The notes under the pieces: model-generated | The model's input: only the letters and a program-made list of their open reading frames with translations | Database searches by the model: none | Told to the model about the DNA's origin: nothing | Made by a program: the position numbers and the translations under genes | Assembly: GCA_023897205.1 (NCBI GenBank) | Contig: JAHWDD010000007.1 | Coordinates: 1,860,001 to 1,924,000 of the forward strand | Origin: Exophiala sp. HKRS030 | Lineage: Eukaryota > Ascomycota > Eurotiomycetes > Chaetothyriales > Herpotrichiellaceae | Direction: 5' to 3' | DNA: 64,000 nucleotides | Shown: piece by piece, positions 1-10,850 of the stretch | How positions within the stretch are numbered: the first letter of the stretch is position 1 | How the letters are laid out: each line of letters begins with the position of its first letter

Positions 1-568
1 CAGACAGGTGCTGGACGGGAGATGTCCAGTGAGCACCGACCACGCCCAACGACCGCTCTCTGGCGACGGCGTTCCTCACATCACCAGGATATGATCTTCT
101 TGGCTGCTGGGTGATGTCTGTCGGAGGGCCGTCCTCCACCTCCTCCTGACAGCGGCGTTTTAGGGACAACAGCCGCCTCGTCTCCATGGCTTGTCTTGCC
201 CAAGGCGAGACTCGCGTGTATCCGGTCTTTCTGACCCGTCTTGGACGACGGGCCGCCTTGGGCTCGAAGTCGTTGGCAAACGCAGACGGAAGTAGCCTTC
301 CATCTGGCCTCGTATGCTTCTCCACATACTTGGCTTTGTGGTTGTCTGTTGCCGCCGACGCCTTGGAAGTGCCGATGAGCTCGATCCGCACAGACTGCTG
401 GTGAGCCTGCGCGTCCTCTCTGGCCGACTGGATGCTCTGGGTGCGGCAGGGAGGGCCGAGCGAGTTGGAGAGGGTTTGAAAGGTGGTTTGACGTTTGTAG
501 GACTCGAGGTTGGCCAGGAACTCGGCCCATTCGATCTCAACTTCGTCACGTCCAGCTATGGTCGACAT
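1..568 (-). CDS. Unrecognised protein, N-terminal part, cut by window edge
   Basis: The frame is open from an ATG at 566-568 to the left edge (189 codons, no stop), so the C-terminus lies outside the window. The product starts MSTIAGRDEVEIEWAEFLAN and is rich in Arg, Gln and Ser, with a basic stretch around residues 105-140. There is no signal peptide, membrane segment or domain I recognise. The two other minus-strand frames here are also open for 130-150 codons. I chose this frame because it alone begins at an ATG and stays open to the edge, with ordinary amino-acid composition. Function unknown; it could be a first exon. Confidence 0.5.
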   Translation of the reverse strand, partial: MSTIAGRDEVEIEWAEFLANLESYKRQTTFQTLSNSLGPPCRTQSIQSAREDAQAHQQSVRIELIGTSKASAATDNHKAKYVEKHTRPDGRLLPSAFANDFEPKAARRPRRVRKTGYTRVSPWARQAMETRRLLSLKRRCQEEVEDGPPTDITQQPRRSYPGDVRNAVARERSLGVVGAHWTSPVQHLS

Positions 569-1900
569 TCTTGCTGTCTTTGTGTGGGAGGATTGTCTGG
601 TCACAAAGAAAACTCGACAGTAGCCAGGTGTGATGGTCTTGCAGTCTTTGTTGGATAAGATGAGACACAAAGACGTGCAGAGTCTGATCTCTTGACACCA
701 AAAAAGGACTGAGATCGAGACGTTTGTGAAGTTTGAGATATTGGAAATTTTTGACCAGCGAGAACAATAGTCAAACCCTTTGATGATGCGTGTGTCCTTG
801 TCACTCTCGGCGACACTCGGCGACGACATAATCGACATGGTCGACGATGACATCGTCCTGAAATGCCGGAATGTTCAGTTGTATGATGTCGCCGCTGGAT
901 CTTGCGCTGCCGCCGCCCAAGCAGAGACATCCGTACAGTACACAGCCTCAAACAATCCTCCTTTCATTGACCCAATGGAGGACCACCATTGTTGGCGTCG
1001 CTTTCAACAAATATATATATATAAATTGCATCGATCCATGTTTGTTTGGATCGGTATCTCGCCCAGACAAATGAAAGAGAACAATTGCTTCGGCACTGCC
1101 CTCTTACAACAAACCGCGAACTGCCTGACACGCTAGCAACGTGGTTCTTGCTGAGGGCATTCACCATGCACTCACACGTGAAGTGCTGCGAGACCATGTT
1201 GCTCGTTTCTGGAGTCACCACAAAAATCACAGAGAAACATCTTCGCACAGGCGCCATTCGCGACCTTATTCATGTACCGAATCGACCATACTCAACGGAA
1301 TTCCAAACTCACAACATATGAACAAGAAATTGAGAGAAAACAAGCAACGCCAAAGATGAGGGCTTTTCACAAACCCTATAGGCTGAAAGTGTTTGGACTC
1401 AGAAAAACAGAGACCCGAGTTGACAATAAGGTTGCAAAGAAGGTTACAGGGCAGGAGGGTGTTGACTAAGCGCACGGAGGCCCCTCGAAGGAAGAGACGG
1501 CCGCAAAGACAGACTCTTGTCGATATGACGAGCATATACGTGACAATATCGAGAAGGCAAGGGCAATGGTTCGGGCAGACGTTGGATGGCAGACACGGTT
1601 GTCGAAGAGGAAGAGGTATGTCATGGGAGACTTTGACGATGGAATTGAGGAGCAACCCTGAGGCCTGGGTGAATTGATAGTTAAGCCATCAGCGTATGGC
1701 ATGGCGATGACACGGACAATGTCAGAATGAGACTTCATGACGGCGAAATTGCACCTCGAAGACAATACCGAAGAGTTTGCGATAAGTTACCGCCGCCCTC
1801 TCTGCGTGTTTCCTCCCCTTCTGGTGAGGGAGCGTGAAGAAAGTAGGGGGTTACCAAGAGTCAAGATGGCGCTTGATGTTTGTAATCGACATGATTTTCT

Positions 1901-1957
1901 CTAGCAACAAGTACTTGACACCCAGACATTTTGTTGCTGGGTGACATTTTGTTGCTA
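1901..1957. repeat. Imperfect inverted repeat
   Basis: CTAGCAACAA at the left end is matched by TTGTTGCTAG at the right end. The inner parts (ACACCCAG against CTGGGTGA) also pair, so about 20 of 25 positions per arm can form a stem with a roughly 10-base loop. A short direct repeat, CATTTTGTTGCT, lies inside. It may be a tiny decayed element or a transcript hairpin; the size is too small to classify. Confidence 0.5.
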
Positions 1958-3990
1958 GTAGGAAAGGAACGACGCTGGCCGCTCTTCTAAGCGAAGATTG
2001 TACCACACGATCGCCGGCGACAACTTTAGTATAACTGGGCGGGCTCGATATGAGATGAGAAGAGCTGCTTTGTCGTTGGTTCATAGATAGGAATAACACG
2101 CGACAAACGGACAATTGCTATACATGGAGATTGGAATTGAACGATCAATGAACAAGTATGTCAATAGGGAGGCCGTTCAAAGTCCAATTATTCCTGAGAT
2201 TGCAAAGATGGAAGAAATGGTTGTTGTCGTGTCCCAACGTCGCGATATGCTTTTTCCCGCTAAAGCGGCTGTTCCAAGTCTAACCGGTTGTGGCGCTTGA
2301 CCCGCAATGCCAGCATCACAATAATACGAGTATTAGATCAATTTCCGAGGTCTAAGGATACAGGAGATCCAGATCCTGAAGAAATGTGTCCAGTGGAGGA
2401 AGGAGTACAAAGAGTCACGGTTCTCGAATAGGTTGTTGGTGATCACACTTTACCAGTGTTGTCAGTCGCAGTTCATCCCAATGAAAGTGAATATAACATA
2501 GCCTATGCATCTACAAGATTGTTGAACGAGAATGATTTCTGCTAGGCGACATGAAGTATCTTCCTTAGCAAGATCTTGGAAATTCGTGAAAGTACGGATG
2601 CGGATAGGTAACGTACAGTAGTCCGCATATTATTGCCAATGCCCTTTTTAGCATCATTAAATGACTAGAATACCATGACTACGAAGATCTGTTCCGAACC
2701 GAGGCGTCCTCATCGAGCTTAGAGCCGCCCATGCATTGTCGCACGTGGAGTATGTGGAAGACCTCATGGCAAGTCAAGGGTCGTAGCACGATAGAAACAT
2801 CATTCACACGCGAGAACACTCATGCCCGCGAACGAGGAGAACTGGTTGTCGAGGATTCTCGTGTCAAGCGATCTGTGGGGAAAGAAGTCAGCGTCGCCAA
2901 GGGGTGTCTGTCCACCTGGTCTCGACGCCACTGGATACAATATACTTTTGTTACTAAGGTGTGTTCTGACGTCCCGCGCTCGATGTGGTATCTCGTGATG
3001 CCACTTACTGGTTATGAGGGAACACTTCCACCGGAGCTTCCGGTGGTTGATTGTGTGTGGCGTCGGGGCCCCGGATTTGACGGCGACCTCGATTTATCGT
3101 TTTGAGGGGAGAAAGATTCCATTGAGAAACGACTCGAAATAGGGTGAGGCAGGATCACAAGCTCTGGGGCATTTTGTCTCCTGAACCTTGCCCCCGATAT
3201 GCGCAACAGTTGATACTGAGTAGACATCATGGTTGACACCGTACCTAGTAAAGAGTACTCCGGATGCCCGTACCAAGCCCGAATATGGATCTTGCTACTA
3301 TAGCCAAGCCTTCCATATCTGGTAGGACAGCATCACGTGAGGTCCACTTAGCCGGGTGTATCACCGACTTATGGACCAAGCCTTCTCGTCAGGCAAATTT
3401 TTCCTCCATAACCAACTGCTGTAATTCCGCACCCTCCATCGCTTCGAGCCCAGTCGGACGATCTCTTTGTGCCCAGAACTTTTGCCATGAATTATCGACG
3501 ACCGAAGCGGTGGAATTTTCGACGCAGGTCTCGGCGCGCCAGGCCAACCATCACCCGGTGGATGTATGTACACACACAACCACCCTATCCATCCCACGAC
3601 CTACCTAAACTTTAATGGGCTATATTTCCATATGCATACCGAGGCAGCCTTACCGGATCGAGTTTGAATCTGACAAGGGCCGTCTGAATATCTTGCTGTA
3701 TCGAGTCTAGAGACCCTCTCCGAGTAGGGCCAAAGGTGTATTCTCCGTGAATGACTCCAGAAGTAACTCCAGCTCTGGCGCAACTCCACGCTTGATTTCT
3801 TGCCCATGCCCCCGTGCCCCGCGAGCATGGTAATTAAATGGGTTCCCTTTTCTTTTCTTGTTGTTGACAGTGACCCTGGTATTATAATAAACCCCGGATC
3901 CTCTCCAGATCACTCCTCAAAATCATCCCCTGAGCTTCACTTTTGTCCTTTTCCCATTTTCCTTTTGTGCCATCTATACAGTGCACACAT

Positions 3991-4020
3991 TCTGTCTATC
4001 TCTCTCTCTCACTCTCTCAC
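3991..4020 (+). promoter_or_regulatory. CT-rich core promoter of the permease gene
   Basis: A nearly pure pyrimidine run (TCTCTCTCTCACTCTCTCAC) ends 43 bases before the ATG at 4063. An AT-rich TATA-like element (TATTATAATAAA) lies about 180 bases upstream of the ATG. CT blocks just before the transcription start are usual in well-expressed filamentous fungal genes. Confidence 0.5.
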
Positions 4021-4062
4021 AAACACCGACTCACTGACTCTTACCCCCCTGCCATACCCAAC

Positions 4063-6031
4063 ATGACGGACAAGATTCAAGATGAGAAGCGAGTAGAATA
4101 CGGGGCCGAGGAGAAGGGCCTCGGTGGCGTCTCCTCTGACACTTCTCCAGACGTTCGTCCCAATGACGGTGGCCTCCGTACCGTCGACGCTGGTCTCTCT
4201 CCTGACGAGGTCATCGGTGAAATGAGCCCGGCTGAAGAAGCCCTCGCCATCCGCAAGATCGACTACCGCCTTATTCCTCTTCTCACCCTCTTGTACCTGT
4301 GAGTTGTGGATACAAGTTCTGATTGGCTGCGTTCCATCACTGACTGTGTCCGTACCCAACAGTCTCGCATACATCGACCGAAGCAATCTGGGCAACGCAA
4401 AGATTGCCGGCATGTACGACGACCTAGAGCTCTACGGAATGAAATACAACACGGCTCTGACCGTTTTCTTCGTGACCTATGTTATTTTCGAGATACCTTC
4501 CAACGTGGTATGTTTGGCCCATTTGAGCGCTGGTGGTGATGGTGATGGTCGTCGTCGAGTTGATCCGGGAAAAGTGGGTCAACAAGATAGACCGGGAGCA
4601 TTCACCACAACATCACAACGGGGGAAAATGTACTAATGTGACTCTCTTTTAGGTACTCAAAATCCTCCGACCATCGATCTGGCTCTCCATCATTTGCTTT
4701 GCCTGGGGTCTCGTCATGACTCTGATGGGTCTGGTCAACTCTTACTCGGGTCTGCTGGCAGCACGTATCTTTTTGGGTGTTGCAGAAGCCGGATTTTTCC
4801 CTGCTGCCACTTTCGTAAGTTTGATTGGAACCTCCAAGCCTCCTGTTTTTGTTGTTGTCCTTGTTATGGTGGCGGTGGCGGTTGTCTGGTCGAACTGACA
4901 CGGCGAACCTCACAGCTCCTTACCATTTGGTATCGACGATACGAAGTCCAGAGACGTATGGCAATCTTCTACGCCGCAGCCTCGTTGTCGGGTGCATTTT
5001 CTGGTCTCCTCGCTTTTGCCATCGAGAAAATGGACGGAATCGCCGGCCTCGCGGGGTGGAAATGGATCTTCATCCTCGAAGGCCTGGCCCCGATAGCCGT
5101 CTCCTTCACGCTTTACTTCCTCCTCCCGGACAAACCCGAGACGGCCAAGTTCCTCACCATCCGCGAGCGTGAGTTCGTGGTCAACCGGATCGCGCTGAAC
5201 ACCGGCTCCGGCGCCGGCCGCGTCACCAACGCCGACAGGATCAACTGGACCTCGTTCAAGGCCGGGTTCAGGGACTGGCGAGTCTGGCTCTCCGTCATCC
5301 CCTTCTGGGGCTGCAGTATCGGCACCTACGGCTTCACCGCGACCGTGCCGACCGTCGTCAAGGACCTCGGGTACAGCGACGCGAACGCCCAGCTGATGAC
5401 CATCCCCATCTACGTCGCCGCCACCTTCGCCACGGTCGGGGTCGCGTGGTGGTCCGATCGCATCCAACAGCGCACGCCGTTCTTGATGGGCGGCTTCGCC
5501 ATCGCCTGTGTCGGGTTCATCGGCGAGCTGGCCATCCCTCACCCTCGCCTGCCCGGCGTGACCTACTTTTTCTTGTTCCTCGTCGCCATCGGTCTGTACT
5601 GCCCCTTTACGTGCGTGGTCACGTTGGTCGGCAACAACCTCGCCCCGTCGAGCAAGCGTGCTGTCGGCATGGCACTGTTGATCAGTGTTGGAAACGTGAG
5701 TCAACTTCTCTTTTTGTTGGTTTCTCTTCATTTGGAGGTCACACTGACTTTTGACCCTTTTCTTTCTTTCTAGATGGGTGGTATCTGTGGTTCCAACATC
5801 TACTTCGCGGCCGAGGCTCCCAAATACCCAACCGGTTTCGGTGTGTGTCTCGCCATCTGCTTCCTTTCCATCGTCGCGGCCGTTGTCCTCCGCATCGCCT
5901 ACCGCCGCGAGAACAACAGGCGTGACGAGTACGTCGCCAGGGAGGGAGAGGCCACCATCAAGGCCAGGTTCACCGAGCAGGAACTCTTGGAACTCGGAGA
6001 CTTGAGCCCCTTCTACAGATACACTCTGTAA
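4063..6031 (+). CDS. MFS permease, anion:cation symporter (ACS) family
   Basis: Five exons: 4063-4298, 4363-4507, 4653-4814, 4916-5695 and 5774-6031, giving 526 residues. All junctions use GT/AG, and joining them restores one frame across known family blocks. After a hydrophilic acidic N-terminus of about 60 residues comes the ACS signature YIDRSNLGNAKIAGM, then 12 predicted membrane spans with a large loop near LPDKPETAKFLTIRERE, typical of Dal5/Tna1-type transporters. These proteins import carboxylate-like nutrients (nicotinate, allantoate, pantothenate, biotin and others) by proton symport at the plasma membrane. The exact substrate cannot be assigned. The gene is convergent with the siderophore transporter downstream. 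Confidence 0.9.
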
Positions 6032-6624
6032 ACGTCGAAAGAATGGGCCAGAGTTGAGAGGGAACGAAAACACACACAAGGGACAAGTTTATATATTCCA
6101 CTTAGGGAATGAACCATCAAGCCAGACAGGGTCAGTCATCACAGTAACGGTATCAGTATACCTGGCTGGCCTGCTGGCCACAAAAATGGATAGTACGGAT
6201 TGTCAATGTTCACCTAGGTACTCAATCGATAATGATCCAGTGCGATTGTCGGGAATTTAGGGGTATAAGCCTCGCGTCCCGAAAATAGCATTTTTGGATA
6301 CGAAAAATATGAACAAAACATCGTTTTCCATTATCCAACTGGTAGAACATAACTATGCTCGGAGACGGTGACCCCCCCCCCCCCCCCAAGTGGGTCCAAA
6401 TCTACTCTTCCTTCATAACACTTATTAAAACTTATCAAATGTTTCCATACCCTCGAGAAAAGGCTGAATGGGTCAGATATTCTCAAAGCAGAATAATCTC
6501 TGCAAACGGGTATGCACACTCTGGCAGAGAAGAATTAACTCGCAGAAGAGACGCCATCAAAATTTAACCTTGCCACTTCACCCGATCTGATATTTCTGTT
6601 CGGAGGAAATCGTTGCTTTTTTCC
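6032..6624. other. Convergent intergenic region with poly-C tract
   Basis: This is the 3' flank of two converging transporter genes. The only notable feature is an uninterrupted run of 16 C at 6372-6387, which is also a likely sequencing and length-polymorphism hot spot. No gene is seen. Confidence 0.6.
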
Positions 6625-8612
6625 TTAATACGAAGTCTCTTCCCTTGCATTCTGACGCGAATCGAGACGAAAATCCTCCGTAAAGAATGCGAGGGCGAAA
6701 GGAATGAAGACAATCACGAGCTGAGGGATGCATAGTTGACGATAGGCAGCGTTGAACGATCGAATGACCATATCGTGGGGATTGGCGGATTTCGCCGTGT
6801 TCACGTCGCCCACGATTGCGGCGATATCGTCGGCGGAGAGGAAGTCTCCAGCATATCTCCTCAGCTGTCGAGGCAATTGATGAGTCCATATCCCCGTAGA
6901 GATGGCAGACCCTATCGATCCTCCCAAGGACGACCAGAGGCCCAGCAGAGCGACAGCGATGCTGAGGTCGGTATGATGCACTGAGCCTTGCGAAGCCACG
7001 GTTGAACATGTGACCGACATGCATCCGCCAAGGTTGAGAAGAAATTGAGCCCAGAAGAGTGTTGCGGTGTTGTAGTGCCCGCCAGACGAGTAATAGTTGA
7101 TTCCTGCACCGACGATGCGGATTGCGAGCGAGACGATCTGTAGAGTCTTGTAGCGATGTGTGTATCGCTGGATGATCCCTGCTATGAGACCGAAGAAGCA
7201 GACGGTGACCGTTTCGATCTGGTTCATGTAGGTATAATCACGGGTTGAATAGTCTTGGATGACGTACAACCGTGTCGACCAAAAGGTGTCGGTCAAATTG
7301 GATCCGAGCTCGTAGAGGAATTCAATGCCGACGCAGAGGACGAAAGTCCGATTGAGGATTCTCTTCGGCATCAAAGGGTAACGAGTGCCCCATCCCTCCC
7401 ACAAAATCAGTGCGATGAACAAAATACCTCCGACAGTCTGCATAGCGATAAGCGAAGGATTTTTCCATCCGTGAGACGCCGTGTAGGACAGACTAGAAGG
7501 AGCCAGCAGGAGGGCGAAGGAGAAGCCGAGGAGGACAAAGCCGAAGAGATCGGCTGTCTTCAAACGGGACCAGATTGCTGAGACTGTAGAACTTTTGGTG
7601 CCATGAGCAGACTGCGCGTGCATCTCGCGAGATGGAGCAGTCGAAGAGTTTACTGTAATCGGTTAACGATATAGCATGTACTGAGAACAGCGACTTGACT
7701 TACAGCCCAGCTTGATGGCGCGACGGTCAGCCCAATAGAGGGCAATGATAATAGGCGCGAGGCACACAGGCATGATGATGCAGAACATACCAAACTATAG
7801 CGGTCAGCTTCGTCGGAAATACGGCACATTGACACGGACGTACACCCCATCGCCAATTTTGCAATCCTAAGCCGTCGGTAATATTTCCAGCAACAAAAGC
7901 AAATGGTATGTATGAGAGATCCAGAACACTGATCATGAAGCCCCGCCATTGCAATGTGGTCAGATCGGCGACAAGCAGGGTTTCCAGATACTCCAACCCA
8001 GAATTTCCGAGCGTGTAGACAATTTGTCCCGCGCACACTGCGGATACGGTCGATGACACGGCGGTCACAAGATATCCGAGCGTGTATATGCAAGTAGAGA
8101 GGAGTAACGTCGTTGGACGGGTGGTGAAGTTGGCCATTTCCGCCCTTTAAAATCAGTGTTCGCCCCGAGACATTCACAAGCTGAACAGAATGATGCCTTA
8201 CCAGAAGGGAGAAGTTACACCAGAGATGATCGAAGTAATGATGGAGATAGTCCCTATCACTGGCTGGCTAGAGTATTCAGAAGTAGCAAACTGAAGGTCT
8301 ATGTTGTGTTGTCAGCTGGGCGCTTCACGGTATTGTGATCTTCTGTCACGCACACACATAGGTTGTATCGCTATCGAGGCTAATGGCAAACGTCCAGGTA
8401 AGAAAGGCGGCACAGAATCCCCAAAACCGCCAGGATCGACCGAAGACGGCGTAGAATGACTCGATTCGACTGGACCCGGTCGCCTGGTGCACCGACACGT
8501 TCTCGTTTGACAGACTGTCCGTAGGTGCACCCTCGGTAAGGTCTGTAATTGCCGCTGATACATCAGCCTCCTCATGGCGGAAATGCTTCGCAAAAGCATG
8601 AATCTTCACCAT
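6625..8612 (-). CDS. Siderophore iron transporter, SIT/ARN-type MFS
   Basis: Five exons: 8354-8612, 8202-8298, 7844-8144, 7704-7794 and 6625-7652, giving 591 residues. The family-type stretch YVYLQFATSEYSS is restored across the first junction, and WAEMANFTTRP across the second. The length and about 14 hydrophobic spans fit the MirB/Sit1/ArnA transporters, which take up ferric siderophores (or expel conjugates) at the plasma membrane with protons. The C-terminal exon carries typical blocks such as GWGTRYPLMPKRI and LRRYAGDFLSADD. I start at the first ATG in frame (8610-8612); the frame is open a few codons further upstream without another ATG. GATA-like sites about 270-300 bases upstream fit iron regulation. 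The siderophore substrate is unknown. Confidence 0.9.
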
Positions 8613-8879
8613 GATGGGCAAAACGACGGGTGAGATAGGTCAGACACAGAATTGAGCAGAGCCCCTTCACCCCTTATGAATGGGCCATCGAGCCGACCTC
8701 CGAAAGTATGTCGCCGAACCCATGTCATTTGTGTAGCCCTCACAGCACCCGACATCGCCTCTACATACCCAGTGCCACTTACCATTCCTTCTCAGGCATG
8801 GTGAAAAAGCCACATGAGAAAAGCCTTTGACCTGATGGAACGTTCAAGTACTCCATGGCCATGTAGTGGGGAAAATCTA

Positions 8880-8912
8880 ATCAGATTACTGGTATCTTAT
8901 CGAATCAGATGA
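8880..8912. promoter_or_regulatory. Candidate GATA-factor (SreA-like) sites upstream of SIT gene
   Basis: ATCAGATTA (8880-8888) and ATCAGATGA (8904-8912) each differ by one base from the fungal iron-GATA consensus ATCWGATAA. GATAAG is present between them on the minus strand (8896-8901). The cluster lies 268-300 bases before the start codon of a siderophore transporter, a gene class repressed by SreA/Sre1/Urbs1 factors. Assignment is inference. Confidence 0.4.
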
Positions 8913-9470
8913 TCCACTCCGGGCTCGCAGCTGCGGAATCGGAGCGAGCTCCAAAACGCTTGACGTAACGCATTCGCCTATGAATCTCTCATATAAGCAG
9001 GTTAAGCCTTCTCGGACTGAGCTTGAAAGAGAGGACATCTTCAGATCCCGCTTCTCATAGTGCTGCCCAAACATCAGAGCTGTGGGCTCCTCGAAAGTCC
9101 ATCTATGTGGGGCCTTATTAGACTTCGAGAACAAGCTCCTCCTTAACCTCTTAACCCTCTTCAACGGCTAAGTCAAGAGTACTCGCTCACAGGGCTCACG
9201 CGTTACCCAGGGCGACATCGACCTCCCTCCAAGAACAGGGTGAGGTATGAATGGTCAAATAACGCCTTGGTAAGATAAAAACAATCTCATGTCAAACAGT
9301 ACGAGCTAGGAGAACTCACGAGATCACAGGCGAAACACAAGTACAAAGTATTGAGGGAGGGCAATCATTTCTTTCTTTTCCTTGTTTAGCTGAACGGCAT
9401 ATGCCTTTTCCCTCCTCCTTGTTCAGATTCGGCAGCTAAACCCACCTATTTGCGAATTTGCTGCTCTTCC
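8913..9470. other. Intergenic
   Basis: This lies between the SIT promoter region and the stop of the unknown protein gene on the same strand. No gene or repeat is recognised. Confidence 0.5.
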
Positions 9471-10850
9471 TCACCTAAACGCCATGTCCACCAACACCTT
9501 TGCCGGTACCACTGTCTTTTCATTGATCAGGCCCGTTGGTGTGCTGGTTTTGACGACGACTCGGGGCGAAATGCCCAGTTTCACTCTTGCACCTCTTGCC
9601 TCCAATTGATCCGTCGACATGCCATTTGGCATCGTCTGTTTGGAGGTCACCATCATTGCGTTTTTCTTGAAGAGCGTACTTCCTTCTGGCATCTCGAATC
9701 GATATTGGTCCGTGGTCGAGTACATCATTATTGCCAGCCTGTGTGCTTCTTCCATCAGCGAGGCCATGTCGTCCCAATCTCGACTCGTCTTGTTGTGCAT
9801 CAGGGGCAGCACAATTTGCTGCCAGAGCTCGTTTCCACGGTCCTGTGCCAGCTTGCCGACGAATCTCATGAATTGAGCATTCTGCCTCAGCTCTCGCATC
9901 TGTGCTGCGATTTTGTTGAAAAGCTGAAACTTGACTTGGGCAGGCGTCGACTGATAGACCTGGTTCTTGGCATCGTCGATCATCGAGTCGATGTTGGCGT
10001 TGAAGCCTCGAAAGCTGTCGGCTCTCAGCACCTTGTCTTGAATCCAGGCATTGATGACCTTCGCCACCAACAGGTAACGGGTCGCTGGTGAAGTCATCAG
10101 AGGAAATGCCTGCGTCGGTGCCGCTGCTTGGAGAAAACGCTCTTTGATGTGTCTGTTCAGTTGGTTGTCCCCGTGGGAGCTGGGGAAGTTGACATGTGAC
10201 CAGCTGAACTTCTCGACCATGCCGAAAACGCAAGCGAACTGCTCATTGATGGTGGTGGCAGTGCTCGTGACTGCCGAAACCGGCACCAATGCCATGTTAT
10301 TCTCTGGCTGTTGCATGCCGGTTCCTGGTGCCCTTTGGCCTCCTCCGTGAGCCGACGGTGGGTTGCCAGTGTTGTTGGATGATCTATCCGCCGGCGAACC
10401 GAACGGGTTGACACTGGATGGGTGGTTGTAGACTGTCTGATGCGTCGAGCGCATCGTTGGCCCCATTGATTGTACCACCGTCCTATCCTGCGGTGGGTTG
10501 TCCCCACACCCTGTGGGTGTGGCGTTTGGTGCAGGATAGTATTGTCTCGGATTAGAGATCGCCACGCTCTGGTTCCGGATTGTGGCTTGTTGACGGACAA
10601 TCGTGTCTCTCAATCCATTCATTTCGTCCTCCATTTGTCGGAGGCGCACTCGAAGTTGTGACATCTCCCCATCTCTTTGTTGACCCTCCACTACTGACAT
10701 TGGCGTCATAGCCCTATATTGTATGAGACTTTGCAGCTCCTGTTGGATCTGCGCATGACTCATTCTGGCGGAATTCAATTGACTCTGTGCTTGGTCAAGC
10801 ACAGGCGAGAATCCAGAGGGCATGGCCGTGTTGCCGAAGTAGTAAGACAT
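9471..10850 (-). CDS. Uncharacterised fungal protein, 459 residues
   Basis: Single exon starting at an ATG (10848-10850) with the product MSYYFGNTAMPSGF. The frame is open further upstream, but no family evidence supports an earlier start. Residues 15-110 form a likely coiled coil (QAQSQLNSARMSHAQIQQEL, then a second heptad-rich block). Residues 110-240 are Pro/Gln/Asn-rich and probably disordered. Residues about 245-400 form a helical, globular-looking domain with many aromatic and Arg residues (for example LFNKIAAQMRELRQNAQFMR). No membrane segment or catalytic motif is seen. Composition is clearly coding. I do not recognise the family. The 3.7-kb promoter side is unusually long. Confidence 0.75.
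   Translation of the reverse strand: MSYYFGNTAMPSGFSPVLDQAQSQLNSARMSHAQIQQELQSLIQYRAMTPMSVVEGQQRDGEMSQLRVRLRQMEDEMNGLRDTIVRQQATIRNQSVAISNPRQYYPAPNATPTGCGDNPPQDRTVVQSMGPTMRSTHQTVYNHPSSVNPFGSPADRSSNNTGNPPSAHGGGQRAPGTGMQQPENNMALVPVSAVTSTATTINEQFACVFGMVEKFSWSHVNFPSSHGDNQLNRHIKERFLQAAAPTQAFPLMTSPATRYLLVAKVINAWIQDKVLRADSFRGFNANIDSMIDDAKNQVYQSTPAQVKFQLFNKIAAQMRELRQNAQFMRFVGKLAQDRGNELWQQIVLPLMHNKTSRDWDDMASLMEEAHRLAIMMYSTTDQYRFEMPEGSTLFKKNAMMVTSKQTMPNGMSTDQLEARGARVKLGISPRVVVKTSTPTGLINEKTVVPAKVLVDMAFR

Larger units (their letters stand above)
569..4062. other. 3.5-kb stretch without a recognisable gene
   Basis: This holds the upstream region of the edge gene and of the permease at 4063. Short frames occur but none has a recognisable family or convincing splice structure. 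A TATA-rich run (alternating TA) lies at 1011-1023. An imperfect inverted repeat lies at 1901-1957. Coding-like debris on the minus strand at about 3094-3560 is described among the findings. Otherwise nothing is seen. Confidence 0.5.

Noticed and set aside
2731..3105. 124-codon plus-strand frame
   Set aside because: No family blocks or splice context. A nearby alternate frame contains a short protein-like piece, but there is not enough for a call.
4910..6079. 389-codon open frame antisense to the ACS permease
   Set aside because: It has no family resemblance, is highly biased (Asp/Gly/Glu/Arg), and is explained by strong third-position GC bias of the sense gene.
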